Below, in pieces: positions 11,370 through 21,327 of a stretch of DNA of 64,000 nucleotides (the stretch's first letter is position 1; each line of letters starts with the position of its first letter). A program made the position numbers and the translations under genes. This stretch comes from Siphonodentalium dalli (taxonomy: Eukaryota; Mollusca; Scaphopoda; Gadilida; Siphonodentaliidae). The notes beneath the pieces are model-generated. The model had not been told where the DNA came from and searched no databases. It saw only the letters and a program-made list of their open reading frames with translations. The stretch is from contig CP136063.1 of the NCBI GenBank assembly GCA_032622095.1, forward strand, positions 150,713,379 to 150,777,378, given 5' to 3'.

Positions 11370-12906
11370 GGGGGGGGGGGGGGGTCGGAAAAAATTTCCA
11401 GGCACGTATGATCATTTTAATTTTTTCGGGCCTCGGTGGACCCACCCACCCAATTTCTTCCGTTTCCGGCCTTTTTTTCCAGGCAATTTTGGACACCCAC
11501 CCTTTTTTTTTCCGTTTCAGGAATTTTTTTCCGGTCAGTTTTGGATACCCACCCCCCTAAATTTGAGAAAATTATCAACTGAGCAACCAAATAGCTGATT
11601 ATCCTGCATTATCATAATTTATTGCGCGATATTTGAATAGAACAGTGCATAATGAGATAACGATACTATTTGAATTTATCATATAAGTGTCATTAATCAA
11701 GAAATGTGTCAACATAATCACATTTCTGGGGATATATAGGCAGAGTGCCAAAGTTTTTATTAACATTCATTTTCATAATATATAGTCACATGATCTAGTC
11801 ACATAATCACATTTGAGTATTCTACAGAATACATGGTACCGGTACAACAAATTTCAGATTATTTGATATTTTGATATTTGCTATGTGATATACAGTAATG
11901 CCCTAATTAATTGACTCCATAACCACAGCAAAATAATGGGTAATTTTTCAGGATTTAGTTGGAAATATGGCTTGTTGTCATTCATCGGAAAGCTCTCCCC
12001 TGAAAAAATTACCCATTATTCTGCTGTGGTTATGGAAACGTTTAATTAGTTCATTACTGTATTGCTGGAACCAAATTGTTTATCAAAACATGTGGAAATA
12101 CAACTGTTCATCCCAGTTTATCCCAGTTTGAAGAATAATGCTAATACCAAACACAACCATGATATACCCGCGTGACTCTTCTTGGTGCATCTCAGAAACC
12201 AGAACTGAGGAAACATGTTATAGCGTGTAATGGCAGGCTGGTAGCCACTGCTTGAAGTAATAGGCTTCGTAATAATTGGGAATAATATGGATGGATAGCC
12301 CAATCTCACTTCTTTTTTGCTCACGATATCAGTGACGATAAAATCTTTGTTACTGTGATCAACATTACAAGCTGATCCACATTAACTTGGAAAACAATTT
12401 GAAATTGTTCAAGCTGGCCCGGCTGGCCTTCAATTTATTTGTTAAGATTTTATGTTTTATGTTGTCAAAAGTCTATTTTATTCCATTATTTATTATATCT
12501 TTATTTCCATGTCTCATATGGTCAAATGTGCTTTCATTTTATTGCTTATTTTCAGCTGAGTTCTGCATAGTTATTCTTATTTTGTTGTATCAGTAGATGG
12601 AATCCTGATTAAATTTAATTTTCCAATTGCGCAGTTTCTAGTTCTATCAAGTTGAATTTGGGTTATTGTTGGCCATTGTGCAACTGATCCAACTACTGAT
12701 AACCTCTATATATAGTATAGCATTACTATTAACTATATATGACCTGTTTCTGTTCAAAACACATCAAAATAAGACTCAATAGCAGGAATGGAAAACAAAT
12801 TTGGCACATGGAAAAAAACTGCTTTTTTGACCCGAGTGACACCCACCCACCACCCCATCATACGTGCCTGGAATTGTTTTTCGACCCCCCCCCCCCCCCC
12901 CCCCCC
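11370..12906. mobile_element. 1.5-kb non-autonomous element with G-run/C-run terminal inverted repeats
   Basis: The left end is a 15-G run followed by 'tcggaaaaaatttccaggca' and 'cgtatgat'. The right end is the inverse, 'atcatacgtgcctggaattg' then 'tttttcga' and a 22-C run, giving inverted repeats of roughly 38 bases or more. The flanks read TGATGGACT-CA on the left (11359-11367) and TGCTGGACT on the right (12907-12915), matching the uninterrupted unit. That suggests a target duplication of about 9 bases. The inside holds two short unrecognised frames (12118-12324 minus; 12387-12596 plus, strongly hydrophobic) and a nested MITE, but no transposase. A 9-base duplication would fit a Mutator-like element; this is inference. 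Confidence 0.7.
11891..12061. mobile_element. 171-bp TA-flanked MITE (Tc1/mariner-like)
   Basis: The ends are TACAGTAATG and CATTACTGTA. The inverted arms reach about 60 bases each, including 'ccataaccacagca' / 'tgctgtggttatgg' and 'aataatgggtaatttttcag' with its inverse. A TA on each side is the expected Tc1/mariner target. It has no coding capacity. Copies occur at 42464-42634 and 44356-44526. Confidence 0.9.
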
Positions 12907-13994
12907 TGCTGGACTTGGAAAATTTGGAAAATTTAGCCTTCAATATTAAGGTGCCGAAGGGAAGTGGCATTGTTTATGGCTGGATTGAGCTGAAATTTGG
13001 TATGTTTGATACTTTCCATAAGAGAATCAAGCAAACTAACGCTCAGCTTCGAGAAATTACTCGATCTATGGGTTTGAATTTCAATCTGAATTTCAATCTG
13101 GGCGAATTTCGATCTGGATTGAAGTTCGAAATTCAGATTGAAATTCGACCCCCCACTTTTTTTTGTCTCAAATGCATTGTTGTGTTCCAATTCGTGCTCC
13201 CCTGCTCGAATTTTGTGTCAAAAGTGATTTTTTTCACTTTTTCTGAGATACTGCTGGACTTGGAAAATTTAGCCACGACGCTGGACTTAGAAAATTTGGC
13301 CTTCAATATTAAGGTGCCGAAGGGAAGTGGCATTGTTTATGGCTGGATTGAGCTGAAATTTGGCATGTTTGATACTTTCCATAAGAGAATCAAGCAAACT
13401 AACGCTCAGCTTCGAGAAACTACTCGATCTATAGGTTTGAATTTCAATCTGAATTTCGAACTTCAATCCAGATCGAAATTCGCCCAGATTACAACCAGTT
13501 CCACGAACCCACGCAAGACAAAGTTGCATGAAAAGAATCAGGTTCACAAACACTCATGACTTACTGTGTTATTTTATTGTAGCACGATTGTGGGCTACCT
13601 GTATTTTATTATAAAAGTAATATATAAATAAAATCACATAGCTAATTTTCTGTTCAAAACAACTAAACAGAGCTTGTATATTCAAACTCGATATACTGTA
13701 TTTCAATATTGCAAATAGCAACTGACTGCTTCGACAATGAGTGTTTTTGTATGGCATTTTATTTACTATTATATTAAAGTAACTTATACAATAGTATTTT
13801 CTCAACATCATTACAATTTAATACAGCATGAAATAAGCCACATACGTACTGAGGACACAATGCCCCTTTAAATAATATACATATCCCCTTTAAATTTGAT
13901 TCATTTAGGGCATTGCCTTTCTAGAAAGTAGGACAGAATTTATAGATGATCCTGGACAAGCGATAAGGGTCTTCTTGGTAACAAAATATGACTG

Positions 13995-14290
13995 GAAAAA
14001 TCATACATCAAATTTGGTTCCGATCAAATAACCAAAACTTGAGTTATCCAGAAACCTCAAATTTGGAAAATCCTTACTCTAAAATGGGCCAGAACTCAGT
14101 AAAATTTATTCGAAACAAACCCTTAGTATAGACCTGTATTTGGCACTAAACAGCTAACATACACATTTCCTTCAGACCAAACAGCCCAATTTAAATTTAT
14201 CGAGAAATCTCAAATTTGGAAAATTCAAAGTAAAAAGGGTCATAACTTAGTAAAAAATGATTCGGACCGAACCCATTTTCGAACTTGAAT
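13995..14290 (+). repeat. Diverged ~153-bp direct dimer
   Basis: 'ctcaaatttggaaaat' occurs at 14056 and 14209. Matching context follows both: 'aaaatgggccagaactcagt' versus 'aaaagggtcataacttagt', then 'attcg...cgaaccc'-type endings. Right copy 46456-46751. Confidence 0.5.
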
Positions 14291-14974
14291 TGTATTTACG
14301 CACTGAACATATTTATAAGATATTTAACTCTTTAGTTCCCACACTAGCTGTATAAGCCACCCCTTCATCTCCCTGCAGCTATAACATAATACCGACGGTG
14401 TGTTCCCGGGTATATATCAAGTACCAGACGCTATTTCCCCATAAGTTGTGGCTTGTCAGAAAGTATCCCGTTGCTCCATAAATGGTGATAAACCTGTTAC
14501 TGTGTTGACGCAGTGAAGGTAGGCTGTTGGAGTGACAGCTCCAACTGGGGATAATGACCGTAAGCCGGGACGTGTGTCGTAATATGAGAAAATCGACACC
14601 TGTGTATAAGAGCCCTGGGCAAGCAAGTATCTTCGACATTTCTGATGGGATTAGTTCAATATCAGTATATCAAACTATATGTATTGTGCGTTTCGTCAGC
14701 TCTGAAATGTTGCTTTTAATATTCCATACAAAATCTCATCATTTACTCAGATTACATGGGTTGAAGTGACCACGACGTGTTTGCACACGAATGTCACATT
14801 GTGACAATAAAATAGGTCTTATACAAATGATCCTTGTTCAGGATTTAGACTCGTCTTATTTTGGAAAGTCACCAACTCCCAAAAGTATTTTGTAAACAAT
14901 TCAAAGCAAATGTGTTTTGTTTTCTTCTCATAATTAATACCAGAAATATCTCATGATATGGCTTAAGGACTTAA

Positions 14975-15095
14975 TTTCGCGACCAACTTGTCGTCAACGC
15001 ATGTATATTGTTTCTGGCGATAATGAGTTTCTGTTGTTACTGCCAGAACAAATGTATTTCCTCTGGCGAAAAGTGCAGCTAGTCGGTCGCGAAAA
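14975..15095. repeat. Short element with ~15-bp inverted ends
   Basis: 'tttcgcgaccaact' at 14975 is mirrored by 'agtcggtcgcgaaa' at 15081-15094, with one mismatch. The size (121 bp) fits a tiny MITE, but no clear target duplication is visible. Right copy 47436-47556. Confidence 0.4.
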
Positions 15096-16220
15096 TAATC
15101 AAATATATTTGTCCGGTATCAATTCAGAACGCTAGATATCCTCTATTTCGCTCAGCCAAAATAACGCGATGTCGCACTACGAAATTCAAGTAAGGTTTTA
15201 AAATATATTTTCAGAATAGTGATGTTTGTGATTGTTTATTACTATAAACTAACATGCAAATGTAACAGTTAACAGAAGTGATAATATAGAACATACACAT
15301 ACAATTCAATTATAATTATTATTCATTGGTAATTCGCTGTACATACATAAGTATGTTCCGCTTCCAGAGTGCGTAATGCTTACGTGTATATACCGCACGG
15401 CTTCTGATTTATTAGCACAAATCAATGGTAATCGTGATGCAGGCTAGATCATAGGTATACGTACGTGTATGTCATTGGTTTTATGGCGCGTTGTCTAATT
15501 ACTCAATATCAACTTTGATTTCGACTTCGAAAACACCTATTATATAACACGTCGTGCTTGGAAGTTCATCTTCGTGCAAACACTGTATGGCATCACCATT
15601 TAAAATTTAGCCGCATTATATAATATAAGAGAAATTTGAAACAATCCATATACAGGTATATAGGTGTACGATTACACACTATTTTATCACATACGTCAGA
15701 AACACCAGAAACATATACCAACATTATCAGAAAAAGGACCGCACAATGTACACATTGTATTGATATAGATATTTTCTTTTACTCAAAAACCAAACATGTT
15801 TGAGAAAATAGTTTGTGAACTCTTCGATCAAGCAAATTGTAACATAACGTCCGACTGAAACATGCACGTAACACCAGCCATTTGATGTTAAGCGGTTTGA
15901 AACAATAATACATAACTGTAGCTGAGCTGTCGCGTGTCCACCCCTGGTCAAGTGGGCATGCTAATATACTATGATGCCGGTGGTCATGTTGAATTGCTAT
16001 GATGCGGGTCGGGCAAACTAATTCCGTTACGAAAAAGTACCGTTATTTTTCTAAAGTTGTAATTTTCAAGGTGATTGGATAACTAGAGCGATTTGATAAA
16101 ACAAAAACATTCAATAACATATATATTTTTGAAAAATATAATAATAACTGCGCTGGTGTTTCTAAAACGACGCAAATAGCGATCTTGGTTATAGTCGATT
16201 TTCAACTAATGCAACCATTA

Positions 16221-16772
16221 TTAAAGTCATGGGCGACATCCGTTGCAGAAATATTTATATTTGTTCAAATCGGCATCAACAGAATGAACGCCAACATACA
16301 TGTATACACGCCCGTGTCTTTAATTATTATAACCAATGCCGTGTACTGATATATCATGTATATACAGTTCAACTCATATGCCAAACATAATCAGCGCGTA
16401 AATAGTGTATTGTCGTCAAGACGTACAATGGTGTACGTAAATAACATAACAGACCGAAATTCTATTGGTTATTCATACAAAAATTATATAAACGCTCTTT
16501 ATTATTTCCCTATCAGGAAAACAGTAACAAACAACGCGCTTTATGTGTGTCATATCCAGATCTAAACAAAAGCAATGAAACGTAATTTTTTTGCTTTTGT
16601 TTACATAACAAAGGGGAACAAATTGACAATAACATACTGTTTATGCCATATTTCTGATTGGTATAAGAACAAGCTATGTCCATATCTTACTATTCCTTTT
16701 GTTTATGGTGGTTTTTCAAGGATATGAATGTTTTAACACCATACCCACCGCGAACGCCGCCCGTATCTTTAA
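16221..16772 (-). mobile_element. TTAA-bounded inverted-repeat element, minus orientation
   Basis: On the minus strand it starts TTAA-AGATACGGGCGGCGTT (16772 downward) and ends 'ctgcaacggatgtcgcccat' then GACT-TTAA (16221). It shares the internal order of the 21.3-kb array unit: 'gcggtgggtatg', 'ttacg..tt' with 'gatctggatatg', AATAAAGAGCGTTTAT, 'cctttaattattataacc'. An internal second end (cgcccgtgtct-TTAA, 16309-16323) suggests a nested or rearranged copy. Confidence 0.7.
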
Positions 16773-16991
16773 AAATATTTCGCAATAAATTTGTTTTTGA
16801 ATGTTATAATTTGGTTTGAAATTATAACTGAGTCAAATCGTGCAATTCACCAAATTGCGTGAACAATTAATATAATTGGATAGTTTGAATGTTAACTGAG
16901 TATAGCAATATACAGTAGATACACATTGGGTTCTCTGTGATGTCCATGCACTATATATCTCATAACCATAATCCATAATTGTTCGGAACGT
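16773..16991. other. Downstream flank of the piggyBac pseudogene
   Basis: This is AT-rich. Several TTAA words are present, but I could not match any to a terminal repeat on the other side of the pseudogene, so its outer boundary is unresolved. Confidence 0.35.
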
Positions 16992-18618
16992 TCAACTACA
17001 ATGATACTTGAAATGGCAACCGTCCTTACATAGATGAACATTGGAGAGTTTGCAACCAAATACAGTTTCTTTTCTTTCTTTTGAGTTCAGATGAACCCGA
17101 CATCGGTTCTTGCGTCCCATGTGTGTGGACACGTGTCCGTTTGAGTTTTCTGGTGATATATTGAGGGCACGTGGCCCTTCTTGTGCTTTGAGTTTTCTAG
17201 AAGAATATCCTGCAATCAGTTGATGAGCCAGTTCAATCCTAAAATCCATATGCGTGAACACCTTCTTAGAATTATGTCTCTTTGATGTTTCTTTGAACAA
17301 GATGAAACTGTTAACTATTGATGAATTGGCGACCAACCAGAAGATGCATTTCCATGCTTTTTCCTTTCGCGACCGAGGAGATACGTCATCCTCAACTGAT
17401 CATGTTTGTCAACACCATTCATGTACTTGTTGTACATGAATATGCTCATCGGCTGAGTCACTTCAAAAATTGTTTTTCCCTGGCGCCGATTAGCCATGAT
17501 ATCTGTCGTTGGGTCAGTCATCGTGCTAAGGGTGAACACTTGTTTCTTGTCCTGCCATACCGTTGCCGTGAGAAATTCGCCATCCTGCCTAGTGTTATAG
17601 TCACCTCGATTCATTTTCTTCAGTCGCTGTAAATCCTTCGGGAATCCTTTCCTGTTCTGCCAAACGGTGCCACACGAGTAAAACCCATCGTTTAGTAAGT
17701 CCTGCATGAGGTGCACACTCGTAAAATAGTTATCAAAGAACAAACAGTAATTTTTGTCACACAAATCCGATGACAATGACGTAACCACATCATACCCGAG
17801 ACCTTTTCCAGACGGTTTGAAATAATGCTTTCCGAGGTATACTTCAAAGTTTAACAGGTAGGCATTGGTGGCATCGTACATCATCCATATTTTTATCCCT
17901 CGTTTTATTGGTTTTGCCGGCATGTATATATATATTGCGAAGGCAAGTAACACGATTTCAATGTTGTTAGTGATGAGTCGATGATGTCGCGAACCTTATA
18001 TAGTGGATCGTACGAATCTGTCCCTTTAGCAGGTTCGCTCTCTCGGTCACTGACGGGGAAGTATTCTGTGATTTTTTCAAATCTGCGCCGATTCATAACT
18101 TTGCTGATGCCGGCGTTTCCGATAAACTCAGCATGTGACCAGTACTACTTGTATGAGGGAAGGTCATTCACACCCACCATGATGTTCACACCGATGTACG
18201 CACGAAGTTCTAGTTCCGAAATATCAGACCAGTATTTATCAGTCTCGCCCTTTTCTTCCATTTTCCACTTGGCATAGTTGTTAGTATGCCTGGCTATTTC
18301 GGCATACTTCGATGGCGAGAACATAAAATTGAAATATTCCAAAGCTGTTGCTGTATCAGTATCGAATTCATCTGGTATAACTGGCCCTGTCCTTTGGGTA
18401 AATGGCTGAAGTGATACCTTTCGAAGTTTATTTGACCAGCCAATCTGGTTATTATTCAAGCTGCTATCATCGATGGAGGTCACATTGTCGCTGGTAGCAG
18501 GGGCAGAGTAATCGTCGTCTGAATCTTCTGATGACGAGGAACCGCAATCTCCGCTAAAATCGCTATCATCTCCCATTAACATGTCGATCACTTGCTGTTT
18601 CGAAAATGTTGCAGCCAT
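16992..18618 (-). pseudogene. piggyBac-family transposase pseudogene (PGBD-like), left copy
   Basis: Read on the minus strand from ATG at 18618. An acidic N-terminus (Ser/Asp/Glu-rich, residues 16-45) leads to the transposase core YFNFMFSPSKYAEIARHTN. The frame is broken three times. A TAG stop at 18145-18147 lies directly after LPSYK, with the same frame continuing. Near 17925-17937 a deletion plus frameshift at a TA run removes the segment expected between CYLPSQ and YMPAKPIKRG, which in this family carries the first catalytic Asp. An A5 run at 17358-17362 (T on plus) appears one base short, shifting frame before WLVANSSIVNSF. The second and third catalytic Asp regions remain (LFFDNYFTS and NGVDKHDQL). 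A cysteine/histidine-rich C-terminus ends at 16992. The product would be inactive. Family assignment is confident; host name unknown. Confidence 0.92.
18145..18147 (-). other. In-frame premature TAG in the transposase pseudogene
   Basis: Minus-strand codons read AAG TAG TAC TGG. The next codons (SHAEFIGNAG) continue the transposase reading in the same frame, so this is a point nonsense mutation and not a gene end. The same stop is at 50606-50608. Confidence 0.9.
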
Positions 18619-18805
18619 GTTGTTCGTAAATACTTAGAATGGTACCCAAGTAACACAGCATGTGTCGCTCGCGATGCACACGGTGCCACGTTTATTGTTA
18701 TTAGATAGGCAAATAACGAGTTGACATAACCGGGTGGTCTCGATTAGAAACATAGCAAAAGCGGGGGGCATAGGGGCGAACTCATTAGTACAGTCTGGGC
18801 CTAGT

Positions 18806-18935
18806 GTGGCGCTCTAGGGCGCTTGTGGGGAAGTCTGGTAACGCGCTCTTATGCGCGTCTATGGATATGTTGCGAGGCGTCCACATGCGCTTATGTGGAA
18901 ATAGTGCAAAAGCGTCCAGGGACGCTTATGGGGAG
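18806..18935 (-). repeat. Four ~34-bp palindromic repeats upstream of the transposase
   Basis: Copies start near 18806, 18841, 18874 and 18909. Each has a short inverted repeat around GCGC or GCGTCC (for example AAGCGTCC-AG-GGACGCTT, 18910-18927; CCACAT-GCGCTT-ATGTGG, 18881-18898) followed by TTATGNGGA-like sequence. They lie about 190-320 bases upstream of the transposase ATG. That position would suit subterminal transposase-binding repeats or a promoter operator; the role is inferred. Right copy 51267-51396. Confidence 0.6.
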
Positions 18936-19341
18936 TACAGAGATAAAACATGCGCAGAAAATTAATACAATTTTAACGTTACTATAAAGTTATCGTTCGC
19001 AAACCAAAATGCGCATGCACGGACGAAATGACGCACACTCGGACAGGCGCTGTTGGTTTTCGTAGTTTTCCTGGGACAAATATAACTTTGGCATAATGAT
19101 CATGTTGAGCCATATCCAAATTAAATCGGTCAATGGTTCACCACACAGTTCGGATGGAAGTGCAACAAGGGCTTTCATGATAACGGATACTGTTTATTTC
19201 CCATTTTATCTCTGGTGCCATATCAGGATTAGTGAACATTCATCATTATCGGTGTCCTGTCTACGTCATAATTCAGAAACCCCTCATGTGCCACAAAGTA
19301 GTCTAGTCATGTCATGAGATAGAAGCTATCCAGTTGTACGT
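18936..19341. other. Non-coding spacer
   Basis: It includes AT-rich DNA with TTAA words (18962, 18973) that may include the transposon end, but no inverted partner was found. Open frames 18990-19178 (minus) and 19096-19317 (plus) overlap each other and show no family signal. Right copy 51397-51802. Confidence 0.35.
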
Positions 19342-19794
19342 TTAAAGGTACGGGAGGCCTTGGCGGTGGGTATCCTGTCAAAATGTTTCCACCCGTCAAA
19401 AACCGGCACAAACAGAAAGAACATCAAAATGTAGACATATGTTTGACCATTGTTATGTAAAAAAAAAAGCATAAACAGTTACTTTTCTGGTGTTTGTTTA
19501 TATTATTATGGTAAACATAAAGAGCGTTCTTTGTTGGTGAATTCCTGATATGGAACTAATAAAGAGCGTTTATACCATTTGTGTGTGATTAGCCAGCAGC
19601 ATTGTGCTGTCTTCTGTAACACAACAGGCTCTTGTTCAGATAAAATATAGTATATCTTTATGATAACATACTGTTGTTTACGCGATTGTCATGGTATATA
19701 TGCATTGAACACTAAGCGTGTTAATGTTTTTCTGTTTACGGTGGTTGGAACAGATATGAATATTTTCGACAATTAAGGCCTCCCGTGCCTTTAA
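19342..19794 (+). mobile_element. TTAA-bounded MITE, 453 bp, intact ends
   Basis: The left end is TTAAAGGTACGGGAGGCCTT and the right end is its near-perfect inverse, AAGGCCTCCCGTGCCTTTAA. TTAA lies at both outer edges, the target used by piggyBac-type elements. Inside are 'ggcggtgggtatcctgtc', two AATAAAGAGCGTT-type copies (19516 and 19558) and 'tgttgtttacgcgatt'. These are the same landmarks in the same order as the units of the array at 21328-33408. Right copy 51803-52256, one base longer in an A run. Confidence 0.85.
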
Positions 19795-20141
19795 GTTATT
19801 TGATTACATGTTATGTAAGTCGTCATCATTGTTTTTTTTTTTATAAAATCGTCATCATTGTTATATTTTCATTTTGTTCTGATGATAATCCATGTTCAAT
19901 AAACATCTGAATTTGAATTGATGTCCAGATATCTTGTCATGGTACTCTGACAAAACACCCTCAGGAAGAAAACAAACAGTAGGACAAACCTTTTGGGACC
20001 AAACGACATTATTACAAAACGCCCTCGGTTGATATAAGTTATCTGGTTGAGGGAGAAAACAAATAACTTGCATTTGGCGTCGTCCGGCAAAACATGTTCT
20101 CTGGTGCATATCTTGGTCGGATTTTGTCGTTAAATAATTTA
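19795..20141. other. Non-coding spacer
   Basis: Overlapping minus-strand open frames (19861-20172, 19896-20090) have no recognisable domain. A direct repeat 'aatcgtcatcattgtt' / 'agtcgtcatcattgtt' lies at 19817-19862. Confidence 0.35.
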
Positions 20142-20357
20142 GCACGGGATACAATCCATACAATTGGGACATTGGTCATGGCATGGTACATGGAAGTTGA
20201 CATCAGCATGTTTATAGGGACAAGCACATTTGGTATAATTCGGCCAAAATAAATCATTAACCAAATGATGCAATACCGGTAAATGCTCTCGTGCAGAATA
20301 GACATGTATGTATATACAGGTGTTCCAATCTCGGTAGCTCGAGCGAGAACAGCATTG
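20142..20357 (-). other. Cysteine-dense open stretch, possible terminal exon
   Basis: The minus-strand frame open from 20357 to the TAA at 20139-20141 ends in a segment with eight Cys in 29 residues (20142-20228), with spacing CxC, then CHDQC, CPNC, CMDC, CIPC. It has no ATG, so it would have to be a last exon or a relic. A competing frame on the same strand (20305-20039) is hydrophobic and loosely resembles a receptor membrane segment. Only one could be real, and both may be chance. No splice acceptor is convincing. Right copy 52604-52819 keeps the Cys segment. Confidence 0.2.
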
Positions 20358-20564
20358 TTAACCTACGGCCGGTTCTGCCAAGTGCGCAACATAAACATGA
20401 CACGGACCGCACCTCCCCAAGCTGCCTTCATAAGGACAATATAATATCATGCAGCCAATTGCCCTGTATGCATTTGTTGGCAATCAGGCAAGTTGTTAGC
20501 TAAAGCGGAAATGAATATATTAACCAGTGCACATGGACTTGCAACGCGCTCCGCTCCCATTCCA

Positions 20565-20632
20565 TGCATCCAAACGGCCTCTATGCGCTGTCCCTATTAT
20601 ACATGTACTCGGATAGAGGCAGTTTGGATGCA
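20565..20632. repeat. 68-nt hairpin, 20-bp stem with one mismatch
   Basis: TGCATCCAAACGGCCTCTAT (20565-20584) pairs with ATAGAGGCAGTTTGGATGCA (20613-20632) around a 28-base loop. The stem is shorter than a typical animal microRNA precursor. A tiny MITE remnant is as likely. Right copy 53027-53094. Confidence 0.6.
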
Positions 20633-21327
20633 CGTTTTACGTTAATAGTACGGTAGTATTATTAAAGTCAAGGGGATCGATACAATACCCCCGTTTACCA
20701 TCACTAGAAAATCTGACAAATTTAGCCCATTTATCCAACAATGGCATCTATATCGCCATGGGTGGGTCGGCGATTGATTCTTTCATTTTAAACCATACAT
20801 GTACAAACGCTCATCAATTTCATTTCTATATGCAAGCATTTAGTATTTTCTTCTGAATATTGTCTCCCAACAGCGTCAAAAAGCAAGGTCTGGGTGGCGC
20901 AAACGATGTGGCCCGGCACGCATCCAGCTTATTATAATTACAAAACGATCGAACAATCAACTAAAACGTTTAGCGCTCAATGATCACTTGTTGTCTGATA
21001 ATGTATCTATGCACACGTCGTCATTATCTATTTTTAACAACCAAATTAGAGGGTAATTATGAAATATTCATTATTGTTTGAACTCTCCATCGCGATTCGC
21101 GATCGCATCTACAAACAACTCGACATATGAAGCTGGTGTGTTCATTTGCTACAATGAGTATATGACTGAACAAAGACACCCAACCCCTCCCCCACACGTT
21201 TCAAACGAAAACATTGTCCCGTTAGAAATGTCCTTAAAGTGTTTGTCGGAAAGTGTCATATGCCACGAAGACATGTAAATAAACGACGAATGGAGATATC
21301 GTACGTTGATAACTGCTTATTGCTATA
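20633..21327. other. Non-coding spacer before the array
   Basis: There are no domains. The open frame 21078-21278 is short and featureless. Right copy 53095-53789. Confidence 0.35.

Larger units (their letters stand above)
10830..13500 (+). repeat. ~350-bp tandem repeat interrupted by a TIR element
   Basis: Units carry 'ctgctggacttggaaaattt', 'ggtgccgaagggaagtggc', 'tggctggattgagctgaaat', 'agaatcaagcaaactaacgc', a run of alternating GAATTTC/GAAATTC words, and 'ttgtgttccaattcgtg'. Units lie at about 10830-11020 (partial), 11021-11369, 12907-13253 and 13254-13500. An inverted-repeat element at 11370-12906 splits the second from the third. The 231-residue open frame at 12864-13559 is simply this repeat translated. 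Confidence 0.85.
13501..16220. other. Non-coding stretch with two minor repeats
   Basis: Apart from the ~153-bp dimer and the short inverted repeat listed separately, nothing is recognisable. Open frames at 13569-13811, 14379-14639, 14554-14769 and 15727-15951 have no domain signal. Right copy 45962-48681. Confidence 0.4.

Noticed and set aside
12864-13559. 231-residue open frame (and 41689-42171, 43312-44025 equivalents)
   Set aside because: It is made of the ~350-bp tandem repeat and poly-C (polyproline) run. The same words appear in other frames and on the opposite strand.
15727-15951. Short minus-strand frame in unique sequence
   Set aside because: No domain, signal peptide or splice context. 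Its length is within chance for this composition.
17318-17632. 104-codon plus-strand open frame
   Set aside because: It is antisense to the piggyBac pseudogene, which explains the open frame.
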